Below, one piece after another: positions 17,693 to 25,328 of a stretch of DNA of 44,535 bases (within the stretch, counting starts at the first letter, position 1; each line of letters opens with the position of its first letter). The DNA comes from an uncultured Ellagibacter sp. (GTDB taxonomy: Bacteria > Actinomycetota > Coriobacteriia > Coriobacteriales > Eggerthellaceae). The translations under genes were made by a program, and so were the position numbers. Under the pieces are notes generated by a model. The model was not told where the DNA came from. It saw only the letters and a program-made list of their open reading frames with translations, and made no database searches. The stretch spans positions 1 to 44,535 of the forward strand of contig CAKUGU010000017.1 of assembly GCA_934654815.1 (NCBI GenBank), written 5' to 3'.

Positions 17693-17729
17693 ATCCCCTT
17701 GTCATGCAAATACATGACAAGGGGATTTT
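17693..17729 (+). terminator. Terminator after ribF
   Basis: Perfect 14-bp arms ATCCCCTTGTCATG (17693-17706) and CATGACAAGGGGAT (17713-17726) with a CAAATA loop and TTT after it. It ends the rbfA-ribF operon 36 bases past the stop. Confidence 0.93.
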
Positions 17730-17834
17730 CTTGTCATGTGGCCAAAATCATGTGTTTGCACGATGGTGTGCTGTGCTCTTCACAGCGATACTTCGGGCTG
17801 TCAGACGAAAGGCAATCGCTTAAAGGAGCGCAAC

Positions 17835-18113
17835 ATGAAAATCCTCGGCATGGGAACCCCTGAGCTTCTCATCATCCTCGTCGTCGTCCTGCTCATCTTC
17901 GGGCCGAAGAACCTTCCAAAGCTCGGCAGCGCCATCGGCAAGTCGGTGAAGGGCCTTCGCGAAGGTCTGGGTTCCAGCAAGAAGGAAGTCAAAGAAGCCG
18001 CCGACGATGAAGACGCGGCAGTCGTGAAGGAAACCGCCGAGCTCGATGATGCTGAGGAAGAGCCGACCGAAAAGCCCGTCAAGAAGCGCGTCGTCAAGAA
18101 GTCCGTCGCTTAA
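17835..18113 (+). CDS. tatA: Sec-independent translocase protein TatA
   Basis: Pore-forming subunit of the twin-arginine translocase. The protein is 92 aa: one N-terminal membrane helix (PELLIILVVVLLIFGP, about 8-23), the hinge FGPKNLPKLG, an amphipathic helix (SAIGKSVKGLREGLG) and an acidic then Lys-rich tail. ATG 17835 has AAAGGAG upstream; an earlier in-frame ATG at 17736 would add a Cys-rich segment with no family match. It is monocistronic between two terminators; tatC is not in the window. The Tat lipoprotein at 590-3088 is a likely client. TatA rather than TatB is favoured by the short length and the FGPKNLPKLG hinge, but the two are hard to separate in Gram-positives. Confidence 0.9.
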   Translation: MKILGMGTPELLIILVVVLLIFGPKNLPKLGSAIGKSVKGLREGLGSSKKEVKEAADDEDAAVVKETAELDDAEEEPTEKPVKKRVVKKSVA

Positions 18114-18144
18114 ACCCGTCCAACCCTTCAACTCACCTTCCCAT

Positions 18145-18184
18145 AAGGCACGCAGGCTCCATAACCTGTGTGCCTTTCCTTTTT
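18145..18184 (+). terminator. Terminator after tatA
   Basis: AAGGCACGCAGG (18145-18156) pairs with CCTGTGTGCCTT (18165-18176) with one mismatch or wobble, followed by TCCTTTTT. Confidence 0.9.
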
Positions 18185-18272
18185 CGGCGCATGCTGCTGG
18201 TATCATTGCCTTATAAGAATGGTGCGTCATGTTCGGGCGGCGCATGGGGCTGAAGGGGGAAAGGAGCGGCTC

Positions 18273-19805
18273 GTGGCCGAGAAGCGGGAAAGCGTCGTGT
18301 TCGCGCGACGGGCGATCTGCGGCTTCTCGTGTCTTCAGGGCTTCATCGTGTCGCTGCTCTACATCGGCCCGAACCGCATGCTCGATCTGGGCGCCGTCGG
18401 GTTCGAGCGGGGCGACATCGCCTGCATGCTCCTTTTTATGACCTGCGCGTTCGCGCTCGTGGCGCGTGCATCCTCGACGCTTGCGAGCGCGCTGCTCTCG
18501 AAGCGTTCGCTTCTCGCGTGTTCGGCCGTCCTCGCCATCGTCTTCGCCGCTTCCTGCGTCGTGCACGAACCAGGCTCGCTCGCCCTTGTGGTCGAGGGAG
18601 TGCTTCTCGGCTTTCCCTGTGCGCTCGTCGTGGCGATGTGGGGACGGGCGCTCGGCTCGGTCCCGATCGAGCACTCGGTACCCATCTTCTTCATCGGCTC
18701 GGCGCTCGGCGCGGCCGCGTGCTTCGTCGTGGGTGCGGGCCTCATGCCCTACATTCCCGAAGCCGAGCTCTCGCTCGCGCTTCTTCCCCTGGGGAGTGCG
18801 AGCGCGCTCTTGCGTATCGGCATGCCCGACGCATCGCGTGCCGACCGTTCGGACGCGGCTGATGACGCAGCCGAGAGCGACCCTGCCGCCGCACCCGCTT
18901 CAGGCGGCGAGCTCGCGCGGTTTACCAAGCGTATTTTCGCGGGCACGCTGCTCTACGGCGCGGCGACCGGCATCATGCTCACGTTCGGCTCCGACCCGGG
19001 TATGGCGTCGACGCCCTCGCTTCCCGTGACGTTCCTCCTCTTCATCCTGTACTGCATCGCGTCTTTGCAGGTCGTCGAGCCTGCTGGACGTGCCGAAACC
19101 GTGCGCAAGGACGTGGTCGATCCCTCGCTTTCCGACCTCGGGGCGCTCATCGTGTCGAAGGGCCGCGAGGTCGCCCAGGGCGCGGGGAAGGGGCCGATCG
19201 ACGGCGCTTATCGTCTTGCGGCGCTCCTTCTGCTCGGCGGCTTCCTCTTCGTCGGCGTGCTCGAGGACATGGGCGTTCCCGGCGAGGCCGTCGTCGTCGC
19301 GGGGTTCTTGTCGGTCATGGTGGTGCTCGGTGCGCTCTTCCTTGTGATGACAAGGCTCGGCCAAATCGATGCGGCCCGCATCTTCTCCCGCGGCTACGCG
19401 GCGCTCTTCGCGGGCGAATTCCTCGGCATCGTGCTTGCGAACGCGATTGACATCGCGTGCGTGAACGGCGAGTCGGCCAACCTCATGGTCGCGCTCGCGG
19501 GGCTCGGTGCGCTCATGTCGTACCTGTTCCTCTTCACCGAGCAGGATTTCAGCGCGCTCACGGTGGCAGCCACGAAGGCCGACCGCTTCGAGGAGACGTG
19601 CGAGGCCATCGCCAGGACAGCGGCGCTCTCGCCCCGCGAAACCGAGGTTTTGCCTCTCGCCCTCAAAGGGCGCACGGCCGAGCGCATCGCGGCCGAGCTC
19701 TGCATCTCGAAGAGCACGGTCGACACGCACATCCGCCGCATCTACGCGAAATGCGGCGTGCACAGCCGCCAGGAGCTCATCGACTTCAGCGAGCGGATCG
19801 GGTAG
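18273..19805 (+). CDS. Membrane-bound LuxR-family transcriptional regulator
   Basis: 510-aa protein with about twelve hydrophobic segments (residues about 15-430) followed by a cytoplasmic LuxR/GerE helix-turn-helix: LSPRETEVLPLALKGRTAER starts at residue 452, then the recognition-helix region ISKSTVDTHIRRIYAK. This MFS-like membrane domain plus C-terminal LuxR HTH is a hallmark of Eggerthellaceae, where such regulators occur in dozens of copies, often beside respiratory or uptake genes. The ligand and targets are unknown. GTG 18273 was chosen for the AAAGGAG six bases upstream; an ATG at 18219 is in frame but lacks such a site. It faces the 26-residue gene convergently. No terminator is seen in the 100 bases between them. 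Confidence 0.88.
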   Translation: MAEKRESVVFARRAICGFSCLQGFIVSLLYIGPNRMLDLGAVGFERGDIACMLLFMTCAFALVARASSTLASALLSKRSLLACSAVLAIVFAASCVVHEPGSLALVVEGVLLGFPCALVVAMWGRALGSVPIEHSVPIFFIGSALGAAACFVVGAGLMPYIPEAELSLALLPLGSASALLRIGMPDASRADRSDAADDAAESDPAAAPASGGELARFTKRIFAGTLLYGAATGIMLTFGSDPGMASTPSLPVTFLLFILYCIASLQVVEPAGRAETVRKDVVDPSLSDLGALIVSKGREVAQGAGKGPIDGAYRLAALLLLGGFLFVGVLEDMGVPGEAVVVAGFLSVMVVLGALFLVMTRLGQIDAARIFSRGYAALFAGEFLGIVLANAIDIACVNGESANLMVALAGLGALMSYLFLFTEQDFSALTVAATKADRFEETCEAIARTAALSPRETEVLPLALKGRTAERIAAELCISKSTVDTHIRRIYAKCGVHSRQELIDFSERIG

Positions 19806-19904
19806 GCGCCCTCAAGCCGCGCCCCGATCCGACTTTCGGTTTCGCTGGATTCCCAACCCGGTCGCGGCGCGTTTCGCCTGCTACAGCGCGCTGGCCTGCC
19901 GCAA

Positions 19905-19985
19905 CTACTTGCGCTTGTGCCCCGTGTACAGGCACATGACGGCGCTGATAACGCAGGTCCATGCCCAAAAGCGATGCATCTTCAT
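19905..19985 (-). CDS. 26-residue single-helix protein beside the P-type ATPase locus
   Basis: Very short gene: ATG at 19985, TAG at 19907-19905. The product begins MKMHRFWAWT, continues with a hydrophobic stretch of about 15 residues and ends CLYTGHKRK, so it is a single membrane helix with a basic tail. AAGGAGA lies five bases before the ATG, an excellent ribosome site that makes this more than a chance frame. From memory, tiny proteins of this shape (DUF6219-like, ending YTGxKxK) are found next to DUF6110 and HMA-type P-ATPase genes, which is exactly the context here; that identification is not checked. It is divergent from those genes and could be a regulatory or accessory subunit of the pump. 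Confidence 0.7.
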   Translation of the reverse strand: MKMHRFWAWTCVISAVMCLYTGHKRK

Positions 19986-20008
19986 GGAATTCTCCTTGTC
20001 CGATTGTG

Positions 20009-20034
20009 GTAACAATATGTTACATGTTGTAAAC
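20009..20034. promoter_or_regulatory. Palindromic operator-like site in the divergent promoter region
   Basis: GTAACAATATGTTAC (20009-20023) is a perfect palindrome with 6-base arms. It runs into GTTACATGTTGTAAAC (20019-20034), a second, imperfect palindrome sharing its right arm. The stretch is AT-rich against a GC-rich background and lies between the 26-residue gene and the DUF6110/P-ATPase pair, so a repressor (metal-sensing, for example) could control both sides. Confidence 0.55.
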
Positions 20035-20138
20035 TCTGTCCCATTATCGCACTCGTTGCGGTACTTTGTCCTGTTGAAGGCCGCTCGCGTGCGGAAAAAC
20101 GCGAAACGGTTCGGGAAGCGATTGAAAGGATGTCTACC

Positions 20139-20399
20139 ATGGAAAAGAAAACGTTCAACGCACTGCTCGTCGGCTCCGGTTTCCTCGCCGGTACGCTCGG
20201 CATCAAGATGCTCACCTCCAAGACCGCCAAGAAGTGCTACGTGCAGGGCGTTGCCAAGGGCCTGCAGGTGAAGCAGGGTTACCAGAACATCGTCGAGCAG
20301 GCGAAGGCCCAGGTCGACGACATCATGGCCGAGGCGAACTACATCAACCTCTCCCAGAACGAGAAGGCAGAGGCGGAAACCGCCGAAGCGGCGAACTAG
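20139..20399 (+). CDS. DUF6110-like small membrane protein
   Basis: 86-aa protein: one N-terminal membrane helix (FNALLVGSGFLAGTLGIKML, about 5-24), a short basic segment TSKTAKKCYVQ, and an alpha-helical cytoplasmic tail (AKAQVDDIMAEANYIN) ending in acidic residues. From memory it matches DUF6110 proteins, encoded directly before HMA-domain P-type ATPases in Clostridia and Coriobacteria. Function is unknown; a chaperone or regulatory partner of the pump is inferred from the conserved pairing. ATG 20139 is preferred to the in-frame ATG at 20130 because the AAAGGA site sits too close to the earlier one. It ends four bases before the ATPase. Confidence 0.78.
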   Translation: MEKKTFNALLVGSGFLAGTLGIKMLTSKTAKKCYVQGVAKGLQVKQGYQNIVEQAKAQVDDIMAEANYINLSQNEKAEAETAEAAN

Positions 20400-20403
20400 C
20401 CCC

Positions 20404-22485
20404 ATGAAATTCACGCTTGAACATGAAATCCCCGGGCGCGTGCGCGTGAAGCTCTACGGGCGCGTGCCCGAAAGCGACGTCGACGCGCTGGAAGCGGTCA
20501 TCACTGGGTGCTCCTTCGTTGATGAGGCGAAGGTCTACCCGAAGATCGGCTCGCTCGCGGTGACCTATCACGGCGGAGACGCGGGGCGCGCAAGCGTGCT
20601 CGACGCCCTCGCCGTAATCGACGCCGACGCGATCGAACGTGCGCGCAAGTCGTGCCCAGCGGCCCTTTCCGTCCGCACCCACTCGCTGCTCATGGACATC
20701 GCCTGGCTCGTCGGCTCGCACTACGCGCGCCGGTGGTTCTTGCCAACGCCGCTTCGCACCGCGTTCACCATCTGGCATTACCGCACGTTCTTCGCGGCGG
20801 CGGTGAAATCCCTGCTCGCGGGCAGGCTCGACGTTCCCGTGCTCGACGCCGCGGCGATCGGCATCTCGTTCGTCAAGGGCGACTTCTCAACGGCCGGCTC
20901 CACGATGTTCCTGCTCGATCTGGGCGAGACGCTCGAGGACTACACGCGTGCCCGCTCGGAGAACCAGCTCATCTACTCGCTGCTCGGCGCGCCCGAAAGC
21001 GCCCAGCTCGTCGAAGGCGACGAGGAAGTCGCAACCCCGGTGTCCGACCTTAAATCGGGCGACCTCGTGGTGTTCCGCACCGGCATGCCCGTGTGCGTGG
21101 ACGGCACGGTGGAGCGCGGCGTGGCCATGGTGAACCAGTCCACGCTCACCGGCGAGCCGCTGGCCGTCGAGCGCACGGTCGGCGACGACGTGTTCGCCGG
21201 CACGGCGGTGGAAGAGGGCGAGATCTTCGTCCGCGTCCGCGCCGCTTCGGGCGAGACGAAGCTCCGCTCCATCGTGTCGCTCGTGGAGATGTCGGAAAGC
21301 CTCAAGTCGACGGCGCAGACCAAGCGCGAGCGTTTGGCCGACCGCATCGTGCCGTGGAACTTCCTCCTCGCGGGTGTGGTCGCGCTCACGACGAGAAGCC
21401 TCGTGAAGACCTCGGCAGCCCTCATGGTGGACTACTCGTGCGCGCTCAAGCTCACGGGCTCCATCTCGGTGCTTTCCGCGATGAACCAGGCGGCGAAGGC
21501 CGGCTTCACGGTGAAGGGCTCGAAGCACTTCGAGGCGTTCGCGGCCGCAGACACCATCGTGTTCGACAAGACGGGCACGCTCACCGAAGCGACGCCCCAG
21601 GTCAAATGCGTACTTTCGCTCGACGGTTGGGAAGAGGAGGAAGTCCTTCGCTTCTCGGCATGTTTGGAAGAGCACTTCCCGCACCCGGTCGCCCGCGCGG
21701 TCGTGCGCGCCGCGGCCGAGCGCGACCTCGAGCACCGCGAGCGCCATGCGGCGGTGGAGTACATCGTGGCGCATGGCATCGCGAGCTCGCTCGACGGCAA
21801 GCGAGCCGTTATCGGCTCGAAGCACTTCGTCGTCGAGGACGAGCACGTCGTTGTGTCCGACGAGCAGCAGGCCCTCATCGACGAGAAGACGCAAGGGCTC
21901 TCGCCGCTCTACCTCGCAGTCGACGGCGAGCTTGTGGGCGTCATCGGCATCGAGGACCCGCTCAAGCACGGCGTCGCCGACGCGGTGGCCGAGCTCCGCG
22001 AACTCGGGTTCGAGCACATCGTCATGCTCACCGGCGACAACGAGAAGACCGCCGCGCGCGTGGCGGAAGCCGCCGGCATCGAGGAATTCCGCGCGAACAT
22101 GCTTCCCGAGGGAAAGCATGCCGTGGTGGAGGAGCTGAAGTCCCAAGGCCGCAAGGTCGTCATGGTCGGCGACGGCGTGAACGACTCGCCCGCGCTCTCG
22201 GCGGCCGACGTCGGCGTTGCCATGGGGCAGGGAACCGCCATCGCGAAGGAGGTCGCCGACATCACGCTCTCGCAGGGCGATCTGAACTCGCTCGTGCAGA
22301 TGCGCAAGCTCTCGACGAGCCTCATGAAGCGCCTTGACACCTCGTTTGCGCAGACCATCGCCATCAACAGCGCGCTTCTGGCGGGCGGCATCGGCGGGGT
22401 CATCACGCCGCAGACGTCCTCGCTTCTGCACAACGCGTCGACGATCGCGCTGAGCATGCACACCTCGCGTTCGTACAATTTGTAA
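20404..22485 (+). CDS. Heavy-metal (P1B-like) P-type ATPase with non-canonical metal motif
   Basis: 693-aa ion-pumping ATPase. Residues about 1-75 form an HMA2-like domain (HEIPGRVRVKLYG) without the CxxC metal site. The actuator domain has STLTGEP, the phosphorylation site is Asp388 in DKTGTLT, the nucleotide domain has the HP dipeptide of P1B pumps (EEHFPHPVARAV) and the hinge GDGVNDSPAL starts at 589. The membrane metal motif, normally CPC or a variant, reads D-Y-S-C-A-L-K (343-349), so no Pro is present. The substrate cannot be told; Mn, Zn or Co are possibilities. It is coupled to the upstream DUF6110-like gene by a four-base gap and lacks a clear ribosome site of its own. A strong terminator follows. 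Confidence 0.92.
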   Translation: MKFTLEHEIPGRVRVKLYGRVPESDVDALEAVITGCSFVDEAKVYPKIGSLAVTYHGGDAGRASVLDALAVIDADAIERARKSCPAALSVRTHSLLMDIAWLVGSHYARRWFLPTPLRTAFTIWHYRTFFAAAVKSLLAGRLDVPVLDAAAIGISFVKGDFSTAGSTMFLLDLGETLEDYTRARSENQLIYSLLGAPESAQLVEGDEEVATPVSDLKSGDLVVFRTGMPVCVDGTVERGVAMVNQSTLTGEPLAVERTVGDDVFAGTAVEEGEIFVRVRAASGETKLRSIVSLVEMSESLKSTAQTKRERLADRIVPWNFLLAGVVALTTRSLVKTSAALMVDYSCALKLTGSISVLSAMNQAAKAGFTVKGSKHFEAFAAADTIVFDKTGTLTEATPQVKCVLSLDGWEEEEVLRFSACLEEHFPHPVARAVVRAAAERDLEHRERHAAVEYIVAHGIASSLDGKRAVIGSKHFVVEDEHVVVSDEQQALIDEKTQGLSPLYLAVDGELVGVIGIEDPLKHGVADAVAELRELGFEHIVMLTGDNEKTAARVAEAAGIEEFRANMLPEGKHAVVEELKSQGRKVVMVGDGVNDSPALSAADVGVAMGQGTAIAKEVADITLSQGDLNSLVQMRKLSTSLMKRLDTSFAQTIAINSALLAGGIGGVITPQTSSLLHNASTIALSMHTSRSYNL

Positions 22486-22534
22486 ACGTCCGCGTGCGCA
22501 GCGCCTGCGCGTCGGGCGATAGGGTATCGTTTGA

Positions 22535-22572
22535 AAGGCCGGGCCGCGGTTTCCCGCGGCTCGGCCTTCTTC
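22535..22572 (+). terminator. Terminator after the P-type ATPase
   Basis: AAGGCCG-G-GCCGCGG (from 22535) pairs with CCGCGGC-T-CGGCCTT (to 22568) around TTTC, followed by CTTC. The stem is very strong with a modest T content after it, and lies between the ATPase and rnhA. Confidence 0.82.
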
Positions 22573-22597
22573 GTCTCCTCATCACGGAAAGGCTCCC

Positions 22598-23074
22598 ATG
22601 CACGTCACCATCTACACCGACGGCGCCTCGCGCGGCAACCCCGGGCGCGGCGGGTACGGCGCGATCCTCCAGTTCGTCGACTCGAAAGGCGCCCTCCACG
22701 AACGCGAGCTCTCGCAGGGGTTCGTCACCACGACGAACAACCGCATGGAGCTTCTCGGCGTCATCGTCGCGCTCGAGGCGCTCAAACGCCCCTGCACGGT
22801 CGAGGTCCACTCGGATTCGCAGTATGTGGTGAACGCGTTCAACCAGCACTGGGTCGACGGCTGGCTCAAGCGGGGGTGGAAGAACGCGAAGAAGGAGCCG
22901 GTGAAGAACTCCGATCTGTGGAAGCGCCTGCTCGAGGCGAAAAAGCCCCATGAGGTGACGTTCGTCTGGGTGAAGGGTCACGCAGGCCACCCCGAAAACG
23001 AGCGCTGCGACGAGCTCGCCACTTCCGCCGCCGACGGCGACTCGCTCGCCCTCGACCTCGGGTTCGAAGGGTAA
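22598..23074 (+). CDS. rnhA: Ribonuclease HI
   Basis: Cleaves the RNA strand of RNA-DNA hybrids. The protein is 158 aa, the E. coli-type length. The four acidic catalytic residues are visible: Asp8 ([11 protein letters not shown]), Glu51 (NNRMEL), Asp73 (HSDSQYV) and Asp138, with His128 in the flexible loop ([16 protein letters not shown]). The basic handle region [16 protein letters not shown] is present. ATG 22598 with ACGGAAAGG upstream. It is convergent with dgt; a hairpin CCTGCGT...ACGCAGG (23089-23108) lies in the 104-base gap and might terminate both, though it lacks a T-run. Confidence 0.97.
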   Translation: MHVTIYTDGASRGNPGRGGYGAILQFVDSKGALHERELSQGFVTTTNNRMELLGVIVALEALKRPCTVEVHSDSQYVVNAFNQHWVDGWLKRGWKNAKKEPVKNSDLWKRLLEAKKPHEVTFVWVKGHAGHPENERCDELATSAADGDSLALDLGFEG

Positions 23075-23178
23075 GCTTTCCCTCGGATCCTGCGTTGCGT
23101 GACGCAGGCGTTCCCCAAGTCGGGATGGCGTGAATTTCCTCCGTACGGCCCGGCGTCGCGACCCAGCGCCCCGTGTCC

Positions 23179-24408
23179 TTACGCCAAATCCGCGCAGTAG
23201 CCCCGAAGCGCGACCGCGTGGTCGCTTTCGGGGAACAGCGCGCGGTAGAGCGCCATGAAGTAGTCGTCGGTCATCGAGGCGATGTAGTCGACGACGATTT
23301 GGTTCGGCTCCGTGTTGTTCACGTAGTCCTCGCGGGTAAGCGAGAACGACTTCTGCGCGAGGTAGTCGATGTGGTGCTTGAACACCGCCGAGTCCTCGTC
23401 GCCGGCACGCAGGTCGGAAAGCAGGCGCTCGTAGAGCTCGTCGAACATGCCGGCCACCGTGGGCCCGCTCTTCGTGGCGAGCCCTTCGCGGTTGTAGATG
23501 AGCTCGTAGTTCTGCCGCTTCGCGAGCTTCAAGTCCTGGAACATCTCCTCGGAAAGCGCGATCCGGTCGCGCCCGTAGCTCTCGTTCACGATGTCGACCG
23601 TGAGGTTGTTGATGATCTGCGCGTTGCGCGTCCCCATCACCGTCGTTTCGAAACCGTCGTAGCCGTCGATCGCGCCCATGTCTATCGCGTCCTGACGGTC
23701 CTTGCCAACATACGCGATCATGTCGGCCACGCGCACGACGCATCCCTCGAGGGTGGAGGGGCGCAGCGTCTTGATCGTGCGTTCGTCGGCCACGCACGCC
23801 TCGACGAGTGAGTCGAGCTCGGCAAACGACGCCGTCTCGCCCGTTTTCAGCACCTGCTGCGCGAACTCGCCGTTGTGGCAGAGCACGCCGTCGAGCGTCT
23901 GCAGGCTTATGTTGCGGCGGAAGAGCTGGTCGAGCACGCGCACCGAATGCACGTTGTGGTTGAAGTAGCGCCCCGTCCGCTCGTGGTAGCACGCCGAGAG
24001 GAACCGCTCGCCGGCGTGCCCGAACGGCGTGTGACCCACGTCGTGGCCGAGCGCGATCGCCTCGATGAGCTCGCAGTTCAACCCGAGCGCGCGCCCGATG
24101 TTGCGCGCGATGCGGCTCACGAGCTGCACGTGGAGCCCGCGCCGGCAGATGTCGTCGTTCTCCACGAGCGAGAACACCTGGGTCTTGCCGGCGTAGCGGT
24201 TGTAGGCGGGCACGTTCATGATCTTCTCGATGTCGCGCGCGAAGGCGGGCCGCATGACGGTGGCGTCGTCGTGCGGGTTCTCCTCGCGGCGCACGACGGC
24301 CTCGTCGTCGCAGCGCCAGGGGCTTTCGCGCCCGAGGCATCGGTCTTCCCGGATGCTCTCCTCGATTTCCGGGCGAAGGGTGAGATAGGGGATTGACTGC
24401 GTTTGCAT
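23179..24408 (-). CDS. dgt: dGTPase-like HD-domain triphosphohydrolase
   Basis: Deoxynucleoside triphosphate hydrolase of the Dgt/SAMHD1 HD superfamily, which cuts dNTPs to deoxynucleoside and triphosphate. The protein is 409 aa. Family signatures: RPAFARDIEKIMN near 53, KTQVFS (75-80), His93 (GLHVQLVSRIAR), the HD pair H122-D123 in ALGHDVGHTPFGHAGE, and the final Asp in VVRVADMIAYVGKD. The short length and motifs fit the type often annotated as dGTPase-like protein, so substrate choice is uncertain. ATG 24408. In Gram-positive bacteria this gene commonly sits beside dnaG; here dnaG is 0.9 kb away and divergent. Confidence 0.92.
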   Translation of the reverse strand: MQTQSIPYLTLRPEIEESIREDRCLGRESPWRCDDEAVVRREENPHDDATVMRPAFARDIEKIMNVPAYNRYAGKTQVFSLVENDDICRRGLHVQLVSRIARNIGRALGLNCELIEAIALGHDVGHTPFGHAGERFLSACYHERTGRYFNHNVHSVRVLDQLFRRNISLQTLDGVLCHNGEFAQQVLKTGETASFAELDSLVEACVADERTIKTLRPSTLEGCVVRVADMIAYVGKDRQDAIDMGAIDGYDGFETTVMGTRNAQIINNLTVDIVNESYGRDRIALSEEMFQDLKLAKRQNYELIYNREGLATKSGPTVAGMFDELYERLLSDLRAGDEDSAVFKHHIDYLAQKSFSLTREDYVNNTEPNQIVVDYIASMTDDYFMALYRALFPESDHAVALRGYCADLA

Positions 24409-24578
24409 CGCGCCTGCCTTTCGCTTGTTTCACCCGCCATTGTACCAGCCTATGTGGGTTGTATCGCGAACGTGCCTGCGGACCATCTTGCGCCGCGACA
24501 CCCGACAAGGTCGTGATACCATGTAACCCGTTACTATGCTAAGAACCGGCATGCGCCGGACAACGAAAAGGGGAAGCG

Positions 24579-25316
24579 ATGCCTTGGGTTCTCATCATCC
24601 TCGTCGTCATTGTGGCGGCTGGGCTTATAGGCGTCCTGGTGGCGAAGGTCGACGAGCTTTCCGGCGTCGGGCGCGAGCATAAGGCGGGCACGTTCCGCTG
24701 GCCGCACGGCAAGGTGGTGCGCACGCGCGTGCTCTATGCCGAGGAGGAGATAACCCGCGCCGACATCGCGAAGAAGGTCCTTCTGCCCACGGTTGCGGTG
24801 GCCATCGTGTGCGCGGTGCTCATCATGGTCGGCCCGCTCACGGGCTACGGCAACGTCCTCACCGTCGTGTCGCTGCTCGCGTCGCTCATCATCGCCACGG
24901 CCGTGTGCGGCAAGAACGATTCCGGCCGCGCGTTCTGCTACGCGGTCGTCGGGCTCGCCATCGCGTGCACCGTCCTCATCCTCATCACGCGCGCCTACGT
25001 CTCGGTTTCCACGGCGGAAGTGAACGCGTTCACCACCGTGTTCGGCGCGGTCGGCGCTTCGGTCGGCGCGGCCGTGCTGCCTGCGCGCGTCATCTTCGCG
25101 CGCGAGTTCGCCGACGGCAAAGTGGGGTGCGTGCGCCTGTCGCAGCGCACCGCGGCGGCCGTGCTGCTGCTGAAGCTCCAGGACAAGGAATGGGACGTGC
25201 CGGAAAACGTGCGCCAAGCCGCGCGTCGGCTTGAGAAGAAGAGCTCGTCTTCGAACGCGAAGGCCTCTCGCAAGGACAAGGCCGCGGCGTCCGCGGACGC
25301 CGAGCACGGCGAATAG
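24579..25316 (+). CDS. Four-or-five-helix membrane protein of unknown function
   Basis: I do not recognise this 245-aa protein. It has an N-terminal helix (WVLIILVVIVAAGLIGVLVA, 3-22), a soluble stretch with REHKAGTFRWPHGKVVRTR, then three or four more helices between about 66 and 165 (VLLPTVAVAIVCAVLIMVG and following), and a charged Ser/Lys-rich tail (RRLEKKSSSSNAKASRKDK). The topology suggests an inner-membrane protein with a cytoplasmic basic tail. ATG 24579 has AAAAGGGGAAG upstream. Its stop is only 12 bases before the dnaG GTG, so the two are co-transcribed. No catalytic motif is evident. Confidence 0.82.
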   Translation: MPWVLIILVVIVAAGLIGVLVAKVDELSGVGREHKAGTFRWPHGKVVRTRVLYAEEEITRADIAKKVLLPTVAVAIVCAVLIMVGPLTGYGNVLTVVSLLASLIIATAVCGKNDSGRAFCYAVVGLAIACTVLILITRAYVSVSTAEVNAFTTVFGAVGASVGAAVLPARVIFAREFADGKVGCVRLSQRTAAAVLLLKLQDKEWDVPENVRQAARRLEKKSSSSNAKASRKDKAAASADAEHGE

Positions 25317-25328
25317 GCGGCGTCGAGC

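Noticed and set aside
18168..18272. Earlier ATG starts for the LuxR-type membrane regulator
   Set aside because: The first lies inside the tatA terminator and neither has a ribosome site; GTG 18273 has AAAGGAG at good spacing.
23089..23108. Confident bidirectional terminator between rnhA and dgt
   Set aside because: The 7-bp hairpin exists, but there is no T-run on either side, so it was not listed as a terminator.
22403..24508. A 701-codon minus-strand frame across rnhA and dgt
   Set aside because: It is Arg-rich, lacks domains and overlaps two well-identified genes in other frames.
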